Positions 25,510 to 35,047 of a DNA stretch of 64,000 nucleotides are shown here, piece by piece. Under the pieces are notes generated by a model. It did no database searches. It saw only the letters and a list, made by a program, of their open reading frames with translations, and was not told the DNA's origin. Made by a program: the position numbers and the translations under genes. The DNA comes from Pseudomonas putida. Its GTDB lineage: Bacteria; Pseudomonadota; Gammaproteobacteria; Pseudomonadales; Pseudomonadaceae. Position 1 is the first letter of the stretch. Every line of letters starts with the position of its first letter. The stretch covers positions 372,001-436,000 of the forward strand of contig NZ_SMTE01000001.1 of NCBI RefSeq assembly GCF_004357765.1, given 5' to 3'.

Positions 25510-28500
25510 ATGAATTTTTCCTCCTTTTTCATCACCCGGCCGATCTTCGCCGCGGTGCTGTCGCTGGTGCTGCTGATTGCCGGCGCCATCTCGCTGTTCC
25601 AGTTGCCGATCAGCGAATACCCCGAAGTGGTTCCGCCCACGGTCGTGGTGCGCGCCAACTTCCCCGGCGCCAACCCAAAGGTCATCGGCGAAACCGTGGC
25701 CGCGCCACTGGAGCAGGCCATCACCGGTGTCGAGAACATGCTCTACATGTCCTCTCAGTCCACCGCCGATGGCAAGCTGACCCTGACCATCACCTTCGCC
25801 CTGGGTACCGATCTGGACAACGCCCAGGTCCAGGTGCAGAACCGTGTCACCCGCACCCAGCCCAAGCTGCCCGAGGAAGTGACCCGTATCGGTATCACCG
25901 TCGACAAGGCCTCGCCCGACTTGACCATGGTCGTGCACCTGACCTCGCCGGATAAGCGCTACGACATGCTCTACCTCTCCAACTACGCCATCCTCAACAT
26001 CAAGGACGAACTGGCGCGTCTCGGCGGCGTGGGCGACGTGCAGCTGTTCGGCATGGGCGACTATTCCCTGCGGGTGTGGCTCGACCCGAACAAGACCGCT
26101 TCGCGCAACCTGACCGCCAGCGACGTGGTCGCAGCCATTCGCGAGCAGAACCGCCAAGTCGCCGCTGGCCAACTGGGGGCGCCACCCGCACCAGGCTCGA
26201 CCAGTTTCCAGCTGTCGATCAACACCCAGGGGCGTCTGGTCAACGAAGAAGAGTTCGAGAACATCATCATCCGAGCCGGGGCCGACGGCGAGATCACTCG
26301 CCTGAAGGACATCGCTCGGGTCGAGCTGGGCTCCAGCCAGTACGCCCTGCGCTCGCTGCTGAACAACCAGCCGGCGGTGGCCATTCCGATCTTCCAGCGC
26401 CCAGGCTCCAACGCTATCGAAATCTCCGATGAAGTGCGGGCGAAGATGGCCGAGCTGAAGAAGGACTTCCCCGAAGGGATGGACTACAGCATCGTCTATG
26501 ACCCGACCGTGTTCGTGCGCGGTTCCATCGAAGCCGTGGTGCATACGCTGTTCGAGGCTCTGGTGCTGGTCGTACTGGTGGTGATCCTGTTCCTGCAGAC
26601 CTGGCGCGCCTCGATCATCCCGTTGATGGCCGTACCGGTGTCGCTGATCGGCACCTTCGCGGTGATGCACTTGTTCGGATTCTCGCTGAACGCCTTGTCA
26701 TTGTTCGGTCTGGTACTGGCCATCGGCATCGTTGTGGACGACGCCATCGTCGTGGTGGAGAACGTCGAGCGCAACATCGGACTGGGCCTCAAGCCACTGC
26801 AAGCCACCCAGAAGGCCATGAGCGAAGTGACCGGTCCGATCATCGCCACCGCCTTGGTGCTGTGCGCCGTGTTCGTGCCTGCAGCGTTCATTTCCGGCCT
26901 CACCGGGCAGTTCTACAAGCAGTTCGCCCTGACCATCGCCATTTCCACGGTAATCTCCGCGTTCAACTCGCTGACCCTGTCGCCGGCGTTGGCCGCCGTA
27001 CTGCTCAAGGACCATCACGCGCCCAAGGACCGCTTCTCGCGGATACTTGAACGACTCCTGGGCAGTTGGTTGTTCGCACCGTTCAACCGCTTCTTCGAGC
27101 GTGCCTCCGGCCGTTACGTCGTCGGCGTGCGTCGGGTCATCCGCTCCAGCGGCATCGCTCTGTTCGTGTATGCCGGGTTGATGGGCCTCACCTACCTCGG
27201 CTTCTCATCGACTCCGACCGGCTTCGTTCCGGCCCAGGACAAACAGTACCTGGTGGCTTTCGCCCAGTTGCCGGACGCGGCCAGCCTTGACCGTACCGAG
27301 GCGGTGATCAAGCGGATGAGCGAAATCGCGCTGGAGCAGCCCGGGGTGGCTGACTCGGTAGCCTTCCCTGGTCTGTCGATCAACGGCTTCACCAACAGCC
27401 CCAACAGCGGCATCGTGTTCACCCCACTCAAGCCGTTCGAGGAGCGCAAGGATCCAAGCCAATCGGCTGCGGCCATCGCTGCGGCGCTGAACGCCAAGTT
27501 CGCCGACATCCAGGACGCCTACATCGCGATCTTCCCCCCACCACCGGTCCAGGGCCTGGGCACCATCGGCGGATTCCGCCTGCAGATCGAGGATCGCGGC
27601 AACCTGGGCTACGAAGCGCTGTACAAGGAAACCCAGAACATCATCGCCAAGAGCCACGAGGTGCCGGAGCTTGCCGGTCTGTTCACCAGCTATCAGGTCA
27701 ACGTGCCGCAGGTCGATGCCGCCATCGATCGGGAAAAAGCCAAGACCCACGGCGTGGCGATCAACGACATTTTCGACACCCTGCAGGTCTATCTGGGTTC
27801 GCTGTATACCAACGACTTCAACCGCTTTGGCCGCACCTACCAGGTCAACGTCCAGGCCGATCAGCAGTTCCGTCTCGACGCCGAGCAGATCGGCCAGTTG
27901 AAGGTGCGCAACAACCTGGGCGAGATGATCCCGCTGGCGACTTTCCTCAAGGTCAGCGACACCTCCGGACCTGATCGGGTCATGCACTACAACGGGTTCA
28001 TCACCGCCGAGATCAACGGCGCCGCAGCTCCAGGCTACAGCTCCGGGCAGGCCGAGGCGGCTATCGAGAAACTGCTGGCTCGGGAATTGCCCAATGGCAT
28101 GACCTACGAATGGACCGACCTGACCTACCAGCAGATCCTCGCTGGCAATACCGCACTGCTGGTGTTCCCGCTGTGCGTGCTGTTGGCCTTCCTGGTGCTG
28201 GCGGCCCAATACGAAAGCTGGAGCCTGCCGTTGGCGGTGATCCTGATCGTGCCGATGACCCTGTTGTCAGCCATCACCGGGGTGATCATCTCCGGCGGTG
28301 ACAACAACATCTTCACCCAGATCGGCCTGATCGTACTGGTGGGCTTGGCGTGCAAGAACGCGATCCTGATCGTCGAGTTCGCCAAGGACGAGCAAGCCAA
28401 GGGGCTCGACCCACTGGCCGCGGTGCTGGAAGCGTGCCGCCTGCGCCTGCGACCGATCCTGATGACCTCGATCGCCTTCATCATGGGGGTGGTACCGCTG

Positions 28501-28689
28501 GTGTTCTCCTCCGGCGCCGGTGCCGAAATGCGCCATGCCATGGGTGTGGCGGTGTTCTCGGGGATGATCGGCGTGACGGTGTTCGGGCTGTTCCTGACTC
28601 CGGTGTTCTTCTTCCTGATCCGTCGTTTCGTGGAGCGTCGCCAGGCCCGCAAGGCCGCGTCCGCGCCATCGCTGGAGAGCCATGCATGA
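25510..28689 (+). CDS. mexF: MexF-type RND inner-membrane efflux transporter
   Basis: 1059 aa (MexF is 1062). It has the 12-helix RND layout with two large periplasmic loops. The proton-relay acids are in helix 4 (GIVVDDAIVVVENVERN, Asp pair about residue 409), and the hydrophobic signature GLACKNAILIVEFAKD occurs in the second half. It exports drugs across the envelope with MexE and OprN. The stop overlaps the oprN start by 3 bp. Confidence 0.95.
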   Translation: MNFSSFFITRPIFAAVLSLVLLIAGAISLFQLPISEYPEVVPPTVVVRANFPGANPKVIGETVAAPLEQAITGVENMLYMSSQSTADGKLTLTITFALGTDLDNAQVQVQNRVTRTQPKLPEEVTRIGITVDKASPDLTMVVHLTSPDKRYDMLYLSNYAILNIKDELARLGGVGDVQLFGMGDYSLRVWLDPNKTASRNLTASDVVAAIREQNRQVAAGQLGAPPAPGSTSFQLSINTQGRLVNEEEFENIIIRAGADGEITRLKDIARVELGSSQYALRSLLNNQPAVAIPIFQRPGSNAIEISDEVRAKMAELKKDFPEGMDYSIVYDPTVFVRGSIEAVVHTLFEALVLVVLVVILFLQTWRASIIPLMAVPVSLIGTFAVMHLFGFSLNALSLFGLVLAIGIVVDDAIVVVENVERNIGLGLKPLQATQKAMSEVTGPIIATALVLCAVFVPAAFISGLTGQFYKQFALTIAISTVISAFNSLTLSPALAAVLLKDHHAPKDRFSRILERLLGSWLFAPFNRFFERASGRYVVGVRRVIRSSGIALFVYAGLMGLTYLGFSSTPTGFVPAQDKQYLVAFAQLPDAASLDRTEAVIKRMSEIALEQPGVADSVAFPGLSINGFTNSPNSGIVFTPLKPFEERKDPSQSAAAIAAALNAKFADIQDAYIAIFPPPPVQGLGTIGGFRLQIEDRGNLGYEALYKETQNIIAKSHEVPELAGLFTSYQVNVPQVDAAIDREKAKTHGVAINDIFDTLQVYLGSLYTNDFNRFGRTYQVNVQADQQFRLDAEQIGQLKVRNNLGEMIPLATFLKVSDTSGPDRVMHYNGFITAEINGAAAPGYSSGQAEAAIEKLLARELPNGMTYEWTDLTYQQILAGNTALLVFPLCVLLAFLVLAAQYESWSLPLAVILIVPMTLLSAITGVIISGGDNNIFTQIGLIVLVGLACKNAILIVEFAKDEQAKGLDPLAAVLEACRLRLRPILMTSIAFIMGVVPLVFSSGAGAEMRHAMGVAVFSGMIGVTVFGLFLTPVFFFLIRRFVERRQARKAASAPSLESHA

Positions 28690-30101
28690 ACCTGCTCAAA
28701 CCCCTGACCCCGAGCCTGCTGGCCCTGGCCTTGGCGGCCTGCGCAGTGGGCCCGGACTACCAGGCCCCGGCCACCGAGCCGGCCAGCCTGGTCAGTGACG
28801 CCCAAGCCAAGGCGTTCGACCGCAGCCACTTCGAAAGCATCTGGTGGAAGCAGTTCGACGACCCTGTGCTGAACCAATTGGTACAGGCTTCACTGGACGG
28901 TAACCGTGATCTGCGCGTGGCGTTTGCCAGGCTCAAGTCGGCACGGGCGATTCGCGAGGATGCCGAGAACGACACCTTCCCGGTAGTGACGAGCCGCGCC
29001 AGCAGCGAAATCGGCAAGGGCCAGGTACCGGGAGAAACCGAACAGCGGGTCAACAGCGAACGCTACGACCTGGGTCTGGACATGGCCTGGGAGCTCGACC
29101 TGTTCGGTCGCATCCAGCGCCAGATCGAAGCCAGCGAAGCCCAGGAAGCAGCGGCCCAGGCCGACCTGCAGCAATTGCAGGTCAGCCTGATCGCCGAGCT
29201 GGTCGACGCCTATGGGCAACTGCGTGGCGCGCAACTGCGCGAACAGATCGCCCTGGCCAACCTCAAGACCCAGCAGGAATCGCGCACCATCACCGTTAGC
29301 CTGCGCGATGCCGGGGTTGGTAACGAGCTCGACGTAGTGCGCGCCGATGCCCGCCTGGCAGGTGTCGAAGCCACTGTGCCGCAACTGCAGGCCGAACAGG
29401 TGCGAGCGCGCAACCGCATCGCCACCCTGCTCGGCCAGCGTCCGGACGCGCTGAGCATCGATTTGTCGCCTCGGGCGTTGCCGGCCATCGCCAAGGCCCT
29501 GCCGGTAGGCGATCCCGGCGAGCTGCTGCGCCGCCGTCCGGACATCCGCAGCGCCGAACGCCAGTTGGCCGCCGCCACCGCCAACGTTGGCGTGGCTACC
29601 GCCGACCTGTTCCCGCGGGTCAGCCTCAGCGGTTTCCTGGGCTTCACCGCGGCGCGCGGCTCGCAGATCGGATCATCGGCGGCCAATGCCTGGGCACTGG
29701 GCCCCAGTATCACCTGGGCTGCTTTCGACCTGGGCAGCGTGCGGGCACGCTTGCGCGGGGCCAAGGCCGACGCCGAAGGTGCACTGGCCAGCTATGAGCA
29801 GCAGGTGCTGCTGGCCCTGGAGGAATCGGCCAATGCCTTCAGTGACTATGGCAAGCGCCAGCAGCGCCTGCTGTCGCTGATGCGCCAAAGCGACGCCAGC
29901 CGCAAGGCCGCGGACCTGGCCTCGGTGCGCTATCGCGAAGGCACCGTCGACTACCTGGTGCTGCTGGACGCCGAGCGGGAACGGCTGAGCGCCGAAGATG
30001 CCCAGGCCCAGGGCGAGGTCGAGTTGTATCGCGGCATCGTCGCCATCTACAAGGCCCTGGGCGGTGGCTGGCAACCCGAGACGGTGGCCAGCGCGCACTG
30101 A
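28686..30101 (+). CDS. oprN: OprN-type outer-membrane efflux channel
   Basis: 471 aa (OprN is 472), a TolC-family lipoprotein with LALAACAVGPDYQAP (lipobox Cys about 19) and two repeated OEP halves (WWKQFDDPVLNQLVQ..., LRRRPDIRSAERQLAAATANVGVATADLFPRVSLSG...). ATGA overlap with mexF. It completes the MexEF-OprN pump and is followed after 39 bp by a strong terminator. Confidence 0.95.
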   Translation: MNLLKPLTPSLLALALAACAVGPDYQAPATEPASLVSDAQAKAFDRSHFESIWWKQFDDPVLNQLVQASLDGNRDLRVAFARLKSARAIREDAENDTFPVVTSRASSEIGKGQVPGETEQRVNSERYDLGLDMAWELDLFGRIQRQIEASEAQEAAAQADLQQLQVSLIAELVDAYGQLRGAQLREQIALANLKTQQESRTITVSLRDAGVGNELDVVRADARLAGVEATVPQLQAEQVRARNRIATLLGQRPDALSIDLSPRALPAIAKALPVGDPGELLRRRPDIRSAERQLAAATANVGVATADLFPRVSLSGFLGFTAARGSQIGSSAANAWALGPSITWAAFDLGSVRARLRGAKADAEGALASYEQQVLLALEESANAFSDYGKRQQRLLSLMRQSDASRKAADLASVRYREGTVDYLVLLDAERERLSAEDAQAQGEVELYRGIVAIYKALGGGWQPETVASAH

Positions 30102-30140
30102 TTCAACGACTCCTTTGGTTGGCTCCTCCCCCAACCGTTT

Positions 30141-30174
30141 GCCCCGCGGGCTGTTGCCAGCGGGGCTTTTTTTT
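30141..30174 (+). terminator. Rho-independent terminator of mexEF-oprN
   Basis: A perfect 7-bp stem GCCCCGC (30141-30147) / GCGGGGC (30160-30166) with a 12-nt loop is followed by eight T residues (30167-30174). Confidence 0.93.
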
Positions 30175-30277
30175 GTTTCCAACGCTCCATAGACCTCAAG
30201 ACCTGAACTGGACGTCGGCCAGGCTGCACAACTTGCAGCACGCGCCGTTCTGCCCCAAGCTCTGCCCTTCTTCTGTC

Positions 30278-31345
30278 ATGGACCACCCGATGCCCAGACG
30301 CCACCGTTACCTGATCGTCGTGCTGCTGCTGATCCTGGTATCGGTCACGATCGCCTACCTGCGCCACGCACCGCCAGCGGCCACGCCCAGCCTGCCGCCG
30401 CACAGCTATGCCAAAGCGCTGCGCCAGGCGCACGACGGTCTGCCCGGTGCGGCACGGGTGCTGTACCAGCAGTTGCAGCGCCAGGACCTCACCGCCATCC
30501 GTCGCGCCGCGCTCTACGCCGAGTTGCCCAACTACCCGTCGCCACAGGCTTTGAAACTGGCACGCCATGACCTGGAAAACGATGATCCGCTGGTACGTCG
30601 GGCCGCGATTGCCAGCGTGCGCCGGTTGCTGCCCGCCGCGCAGCGCAGCCTGGTGTTGGGATTGCTGCTCGATGATGACGATCAGAGCGTGCGCTTTGCC
30701 GCGGTCGATGCCCTGCTCGGCCTCGATCCGGACGCCATCGGCCTCTACTTCGGGCCGTTGCAGACGGCCCTGGAACAGTATCAGCAAGCGCTGGAGCAAC
30801 AACCGGACGATGCCGCGGCACAGGTGCACCTTGCTCGCCTGTACCTGCATGAGAACGACTACGCCCACGCAGCCCAGGCGCTGCAACGCAGTCTCGCCGT
30901 GGCGCCCGACAACCTCGAAGCGCTGGCCACCCAGGTCAGGCTGCTCGAGCGCCAGGGTCAGCATGACGCATCGCGTGAGGTGCTGGCCAAAGCCCTGGCC
31001 CTGCGCCCTGACTCCGCGTTCCTACAGTACGAACTGGGGCTTTGGCTCAATCGTCATCAACAATCGGAATACGCGCTGCTGGCATTATCGCGGGCGGTGG
31101 AACTCAAGCCGGACAATCCGGACTACCGCTACACGCTAGCGGTCACCCTGCATTCCCTGGAGTTGGTCGACGCGGCGCAGAAGCAGTTGGAAACGCTGCT
31201 CAGCCACCAACCCGCCAACCGCAAAGCGCGCCTACTGCTGATCCAGTACTGGAAGGAAACCGGCCAATTGCAGAACGTCCAGGTGCTGCTGGCCGAACTG
31301 GAGCGGCAGAACCCGGATGATCCCATTCTTCAGCAAGGCCTGTAG
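30278..31345 (+). CDS. Membrane-anchored HEAT/TPR repeat protein
   Basis: 355 aa from MDHPMPRRHRYL (an ATG at 30290 gives 351 aa). One membrane helix (about 9-27) puts the rest in the periplasm. HEAT-like helices (ENDDPLVRRAAIASVRRLLP, DDDDQSVRFAAVDALLGL) are followed by several TPRs (YQQALEQQPDDAAAQVHLARLYLHENDYAHAAQALQRSLAVAPDN and further). This is a scaffold protein of unknown partner. It is convergent with the kinase gene, leaving only 8 bp between stops. Confidence 0.8.
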   Translation: MDHPMPRRHRYLIVVLLLILVSVTIAYLRHAPPAATPSLPPHSYAKALRQAHDGLPGAARVLYQQLQRQDLTAIRRAALYAELPNYPSPQALKLARHDLENDDPLVRRAAIASVRRLLPAAQRSLVLGLLLDDDDQSVRFAAVDALLGLDPDAIGLYFGPLQTALEQYQQALEQQPDDAAAQVHLARLYLHENDYAHAAQALQRSLAVAPDNLEALATQVRLLERQGQHDASREVLAKALALRPDSAFLQYELGLWLNRHQQSEYALLALSRAVELKPDNPDYRYTLAVTLHSLELVDAAQKQLETLLSHQPANRKARLLLIQYWKETGQLQNVQVLLAELERQNPDDPILQQGL

Positions 31346-31353
31346 ACGCGCAT

Positions 31354-33420
31354 TCAGCCGCCGAGCATACTCACCGCCTTGCATGCCAGGCTCTCCAGTG
31401 AAAACGGCTTGAGCATCAGCGCCGTGCCGGGTTGTTCCAACAGCCGCGGCTCGATCGGCGCGTCGGTGAACCCGGTGATGAACAGGATCTTCTGTTCCGG
31501 GTTGAGCATGCGCAGGGTCTTTGCCAACTGACGGCCACTGAAGCCACCGGGAAGCCCGATATCGGTTATCACCAGATCGAACGGGCCGTCCTGCTGAAAG
31601 CGCTCCAAGGCGCCGTTGGCATCCAGTGCATCAGCGACGATGAAGCCGCGTTCATCCAGGTACTCGCGCATCAATGTGCGCAAATTGAGTTCGTCGTCGA
31701 CGAGCAATACCCGTTGTCCCTCGGCAGGTCGGTCACTCGGTGGCGGCACGCTGGGCTCTGGCGGCAGTACTTCAGGGCTGCGGGGAAACAGCATGGATAC
31801 CCGCGCGCCTGCGCCAGGGCTGGACTCGATCCACACGTAGCCACCGGACTGGCGCACGAATCCGTAGACCATCGCCAGACCCAGACCGGCGCCCCGCCCG
31901 ACCGGTTTGCTGGTGAAGAAGGGCTCGAACGCCCGACTGATTTCTTCAGATGACATACCGTGGCCGGTGTCTTCGATGTGCAAGGCAACGTAGTCCCCGG
32001 GCGGCAAGCCGCCCTCTTCCGGAAAAGCGCTGACAAGACGCTCGTTGACGCTGCGAATGGTCACGCTGCCCCGCTCCAGGCAGGCATCGCGGGCGTTGGC
32101 GCAGAGGTTGATCAACGCGTTGTCCAATTGGCCGGTATCCAGAAAGACTGGCCACGGCAACACATCGAGCTGCCATTGCAAGCGCATCTCGGCGCCGAGC
32201 GTCTGGCGCAGCAACGGTTCCACGCCCGACAAGTGCCGATTGATGTCCAGAGGCCGGGGTGCCAGGGGCTGCTTGCGTGAAAACGCCAGCAGGCGGTGGG
32301 TCAGCCCCATGGCTCGCTGCACCGAATCGAGCGCCAGGCTGGTGTAGCTTTCCAGGCCCTCGGTACGGCCCTGCGCCAATCGGCGCTGCAGCAACTCAAG
32401 GCTACCGCCGATGCCCGACAGCAGGTTGTTCATTTCATGGGCCATCCCGCCCGCCAATTGCCCGACCGCTTCAAGCCGCTGACTATCGCGAATCAGCGCT
32501 TCGGCCTGGCGCATCGCCTCTTCGCGCTCTGCGGTGATATCCCGGCCAACCGCGGTGAAGCGCTCGCCATCGAACTTGGCAGTCCAGCGGAACCGCCGGT
32601 AATGCCCATCCTGGTGCCGCAGGCGGGTCTCGATCGGCTCATCGAGCTTGCCGTGCACCACGTCGATCACCGCCACCTGGACTTCCGTTCGGTCGGCCGG
32701 GTGCACCATGTCGAGAATGGGCAGGTCCATCATCTGCTCCTCGCTCCAACCGAGGATCCGGTACAACGCCGGGTTGGCGGCATGGAACTTGAGTTCGCGA
32801 GTGACCATCACCATCGCGTCACGCGATAGCTCCCAAATGTGCTCACGGTCGGCCATGTAACGGGCGATCTGGGCCTCGAAACTCTGCGTCTGGCAGCGCC
32901 AGGCCTCACGGGCGGCAACGCTGGCGGTGCTGTCGATCACGGTGTGCAGGAAGCCGGCTACGTCACCGTTTTCGTCGCGCACCGGTGAATAGCTGAAGGC
33001 AAAATAGGCCGTGTCTCCTTTGTCGTTCAGCGCGATGCACACAGGCTGGTCTTCGATGAAGCTCGACTGCCCCTCCATCACCTTGAACACCCAAGGCCCC
33101 ATGTTTTCCCAAGCACCGCGCCAGACCTCGTCGAAGCGTTGCCCCAAGGCATCGAACGCAGCGCCGCCTAGCGCCAGGTATGCCGCGTTACAGACCACGG
33201 TCATCGCGCCGCCCCAGACGACTGCGCTGGGAAAGGGCGAAGCCAGCATCATGTCTACCGCGATGCGCAGCGTGGCCGGCCAGCGTGGCAGTGGTCCGAG
33301 AGGCGTCCGTGACCAGTCGAACCCGGCCAGGTACTTGCCCGGCAGGTCGCCGCTGGTCGAGTTGGGTGCCAGCAGCACGGCTGGGGCGTTGGGCCTAGGT
33401 GTAGGAGTGGTAGCAGCCAA
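31354..33420 (-). CDS. PAS hybrid sensor histidine kinase with C-terminal receiver
   Basis: About 688 aa. A PAS/GAF-like N-terminal region (DWSRTPLGPLPRWPATLR, a motif common in such kinases) is followed by a second PAS (ILGWSEEQMMDLPILDMVHPADR). Then come a HisKA-type H-box (GQLAGGMAHEMNNLLSGIGGSLELL), HATPase_c with N, G1 and G2 boxes (NLCANARDACL, DTGHGMS, GRGAGLGLAMVYG), and a C-terminal REC domain (LLVDDE...VITDIGLPGG...FITGF...LKPF). No membrane helix, so cytoplasmic. The start is uncertain: no early ATG exists; a TTG at 33420 has AAGGA upstream, and the frame is open to 33567. Confidence 0.85.
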   Translation of the reverse strand: MAATTPTPRPNAPAVLLAPNSTSGDLPGKYLAGFDWSRTPLGPLPRWPATLRIAVDMMLASPFPSAVVWGGAMTVVCNAAYLALGGAAFDALGQRFDEVWRGAWENMGPWVFKVMEGQSSFIEDQPVCIALNDKGDTAYFAFSYSPVRDENGDVAGFLHTVIDSTASVAAREAWRCQTQSFEAQIARYMADREHIWELSRDAMVMVTRELKFHAANPALYRILGWSEEQMMDLPILDMVHPADRTEVQVAVIDVVHGKLDEPIETRLRHQDGHYRRFRWTAKFDGERFTAVGRDITAEREEAMRQAEALIRDSQRLEAVGQLAGGMAHEMNNLLSGIGGSLELLQRRLAQGRTEGLESYTSLALDSVQRAMGLTHRLLAFSRKQPLAPRPLDINRHLSGVEPLLRQTLGAEMRLQWQLDVLPWPVFLDTGQLDNALINLCANARDACLERGSVTIRSVNERLVSAFPEEGGLPPGDYVALHIEDTGHGMSSEEISRAFEPFFTSKPVGRGAGLGLAMVYGFVRQSGGYVWIESSPGAGARVSMLFPRSPEVLPPEPSVPPPSDRPAEGQRVLLVDDELNLRTLMREYLDERGFIVADALDANGALERFQQDGPFDLVITDIGLPGGFSGRQLAKTLRMLNPEQKILFITGFTDAPIEPRLLEQPGTALMLKPFSLESLACKAVSMLGG

Positions 33421-33623
33421 ACCCTGATCCTTGTCCGATTCCAGTGGGGTTCTGGCATCATCGGTGCCAATGGCCAGGTCTGCAAGCCTCGATGTCGCTG
33501 GGTACCCCCATTTCTCCGTTGCAGACCCTCCCCTGGCAGCACGCGAAACCACGACTATGCTGATCAAGCCTGCACGCTTGCTTGCAACGACGCCCTCACC
33601 CGCTATTCGAAGGGAACCTGATC

Positions 33624-34310
33624 ATGAGCAAGAAGATCCTGGTGGTACTGACCAATACGGCGAAATACCCCGGTTTGAACCGCGCCACAGGGCTATGGCT
33701 GGGAGAGGCGGTGCATTTTGTCGACACCGTGCAACAAGCGGGTTACAGCGTCGACTACGTCAGTCCCGGGGGTGGTTATGTACCGATCGACCCGCACAGT
33801 TTGCAGATGGCCCCGGCGTTGGACTGGCAATGGTACGACGACAAAGCATTCATGAACCGCCTGGGCGCAACCCTTTCTCCCGGCCAGGTCAAGGCTGAGC
33901 AATACCGCGCCATCTACTACACCGGCGGCCATGGCGTCATCTATGACTTCCCCGAAGACGCCGCACTGCAGGGCCTGGCCCGGTGCATCTATGAAGACCA
34001 GGGTGTTGTCGCCGCCGTTTGCCACGGCGTCGCGGGCCTGCTCAACGTCAAGCTAAGCGACAACAGCCTGCTGCTTCGCGACCGACAGATCACCGGTTTT
34101 TCCAATACCGAAGAAAAGCTCGCGGAGCTGGACAAGGTCGTGCCGTTTCTCACCGAAAACGAACTGGTCGCACGCGGTGGTCGCTACGTCAAGCACGAGG
34201 ACCCCTGGGCAGCCTTCGTGGTCAGCGATGACCGGCTGATCACCGGGCAGAACCCGGCGTCCAGCGCCGGGGTCGCCGACGCGGTGCTCAAAGCGCTGGC
34301 TGCGAAATGA
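33624..34310 (+). CDS. DJ-1/PfpI-family protein (Hsp31-like)
   Basis: 228 aa from the ATG at 33624 (AAGGGAA upstream). It has the class I glutamine-amidotransferase-like fold with nucleophile elbow AAVCHGVAGLL (Cys about 134, followed by His) and YYTGGHGVIYDFP, as in Hsp31-type glyoxalase III/chaperone members. Cytoplasmic. A role in glyoxal detoxification or protein repair is plausible from family knowledge only. Confidence 0.88.
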   Translation: MSKKILVVLTNTAKYPGLNRATGLWLGEAVHFVDTVQQAGYSVDYVSPGGGYVPIDPHSLQMAPALDWQWYDDKAFMNRLGATLSPGQVKAEQYRAIYYTGGHGVIYDFPEDAALQGLARCIYEDQGVVAAVCHGVAGLLNVKLSDNSLLLRDRQITGFSNTEEKLAELDKVVPFLTENELVARGGRYVKHEDPWAAFVVSDDRLITGQNPASSAGVADAVLKALAAK

Positions 34311-34444
34311 CTCCTACATGGCGGCGCTCCTAATCCGAGGCGCGTGCGTCAAACGGATTACAGTCGCCACCCAGGTGCAACCGTAGGCTCGTGTTCTCTT
34401 CGGTGCCCGTGTCGGGCACTCATTGGATACGAGGACAAAGGCCG

Positions 34445-35041
34445 ATGGCGATCGAGCTGAAGGCGCACCGTGGCTTGCTGGCACCGGCGTTGATCGTGGC
34501 GATCGGTGTATTGCCGCTGGTGTTCGGATTCATGGTGATGACGCTGCAGTTGGACAGGCAGCTGGAAGCGAATGTACGCCAGTCAGTCGCCCACACGTTG
34601 CAGGCGGTCGACCAACTGCTCGACCAGATGCAGGTCAACAGACTGGAGGCGCTGGTCATGCCCGGCCATCGCGGAGCCGAGGCACTGGCCGGCCTGCAGG
34701 CCGAACTGGCACGCGACCTGCGCCTGCAAAGCCTCACCCAGGCCAACAGCGACCTGACGCTTCAAGTCGAATTGGCCGGCATAGCCATCTGGGGCCACCG
34801 TGGCGACGATGACCGCCATCCGGCCTATCGCGGCGAGTTTCTCCAGCACGCCCACTCCAGCAAGCACGGCTACACCGTTCAAGGCAGTTACAGCCCTGGG
34901 CATACCGGACGCCAGGCGCGCCAGTCGATGTTGCAGGTATTACCCTCGCTGGCGCTGGTGAGCATCATGACCGGTGCGACCGGCTACCTGGGCCTGACCA
35001 GGTCGCCGCGCCGCTTGCGCACCGTTCAGGGCAGCGTTTGA
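34445..35041 (+). CDS. Orphan CSS-EAL-sensor-like membrane protein, no output domain
   Basis: 198 aa from the ATG at 34445. It has two membrane helices (about 13-35 and 160-182) flanking a periplasmic loop. The C-terminal part YTVQGSYSPGHTGRQARQ...LPSLALVSIMTGATGYLGL parallels YPFSVHGGYAAGAGEWMLRNQYPALISLLVVLGVLAGSVC in the CSS-EAL protein encoded at 36427, and the N-termini share the helix plus Q-V-LD layout. The reading frame stops where the EAL domain would begin, and the Cys of the CSS motif are absent. It looks like a truncated paralogue; function unknown. Confidence 0.6.
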   Translation: MAIELKAHRGLLAPALIVAIGVLPLVFGFMVMTLQLDRQLEANVRQSVAHTLQAVDQLLDQMQVNRLEALVMPGHRGAEALAGLQAELARDLRLQSLTQANSDLTLQVELAGIAIWGHRGDDDRHPAYRGEFLQHAHSSKHGYTVQGSYSPGHTGRQARQSMLQVLPSLALVSIMTGATGYLGLTRSPRRLRTVQGSV

Positions 35042-35047
35042 AGGGGA

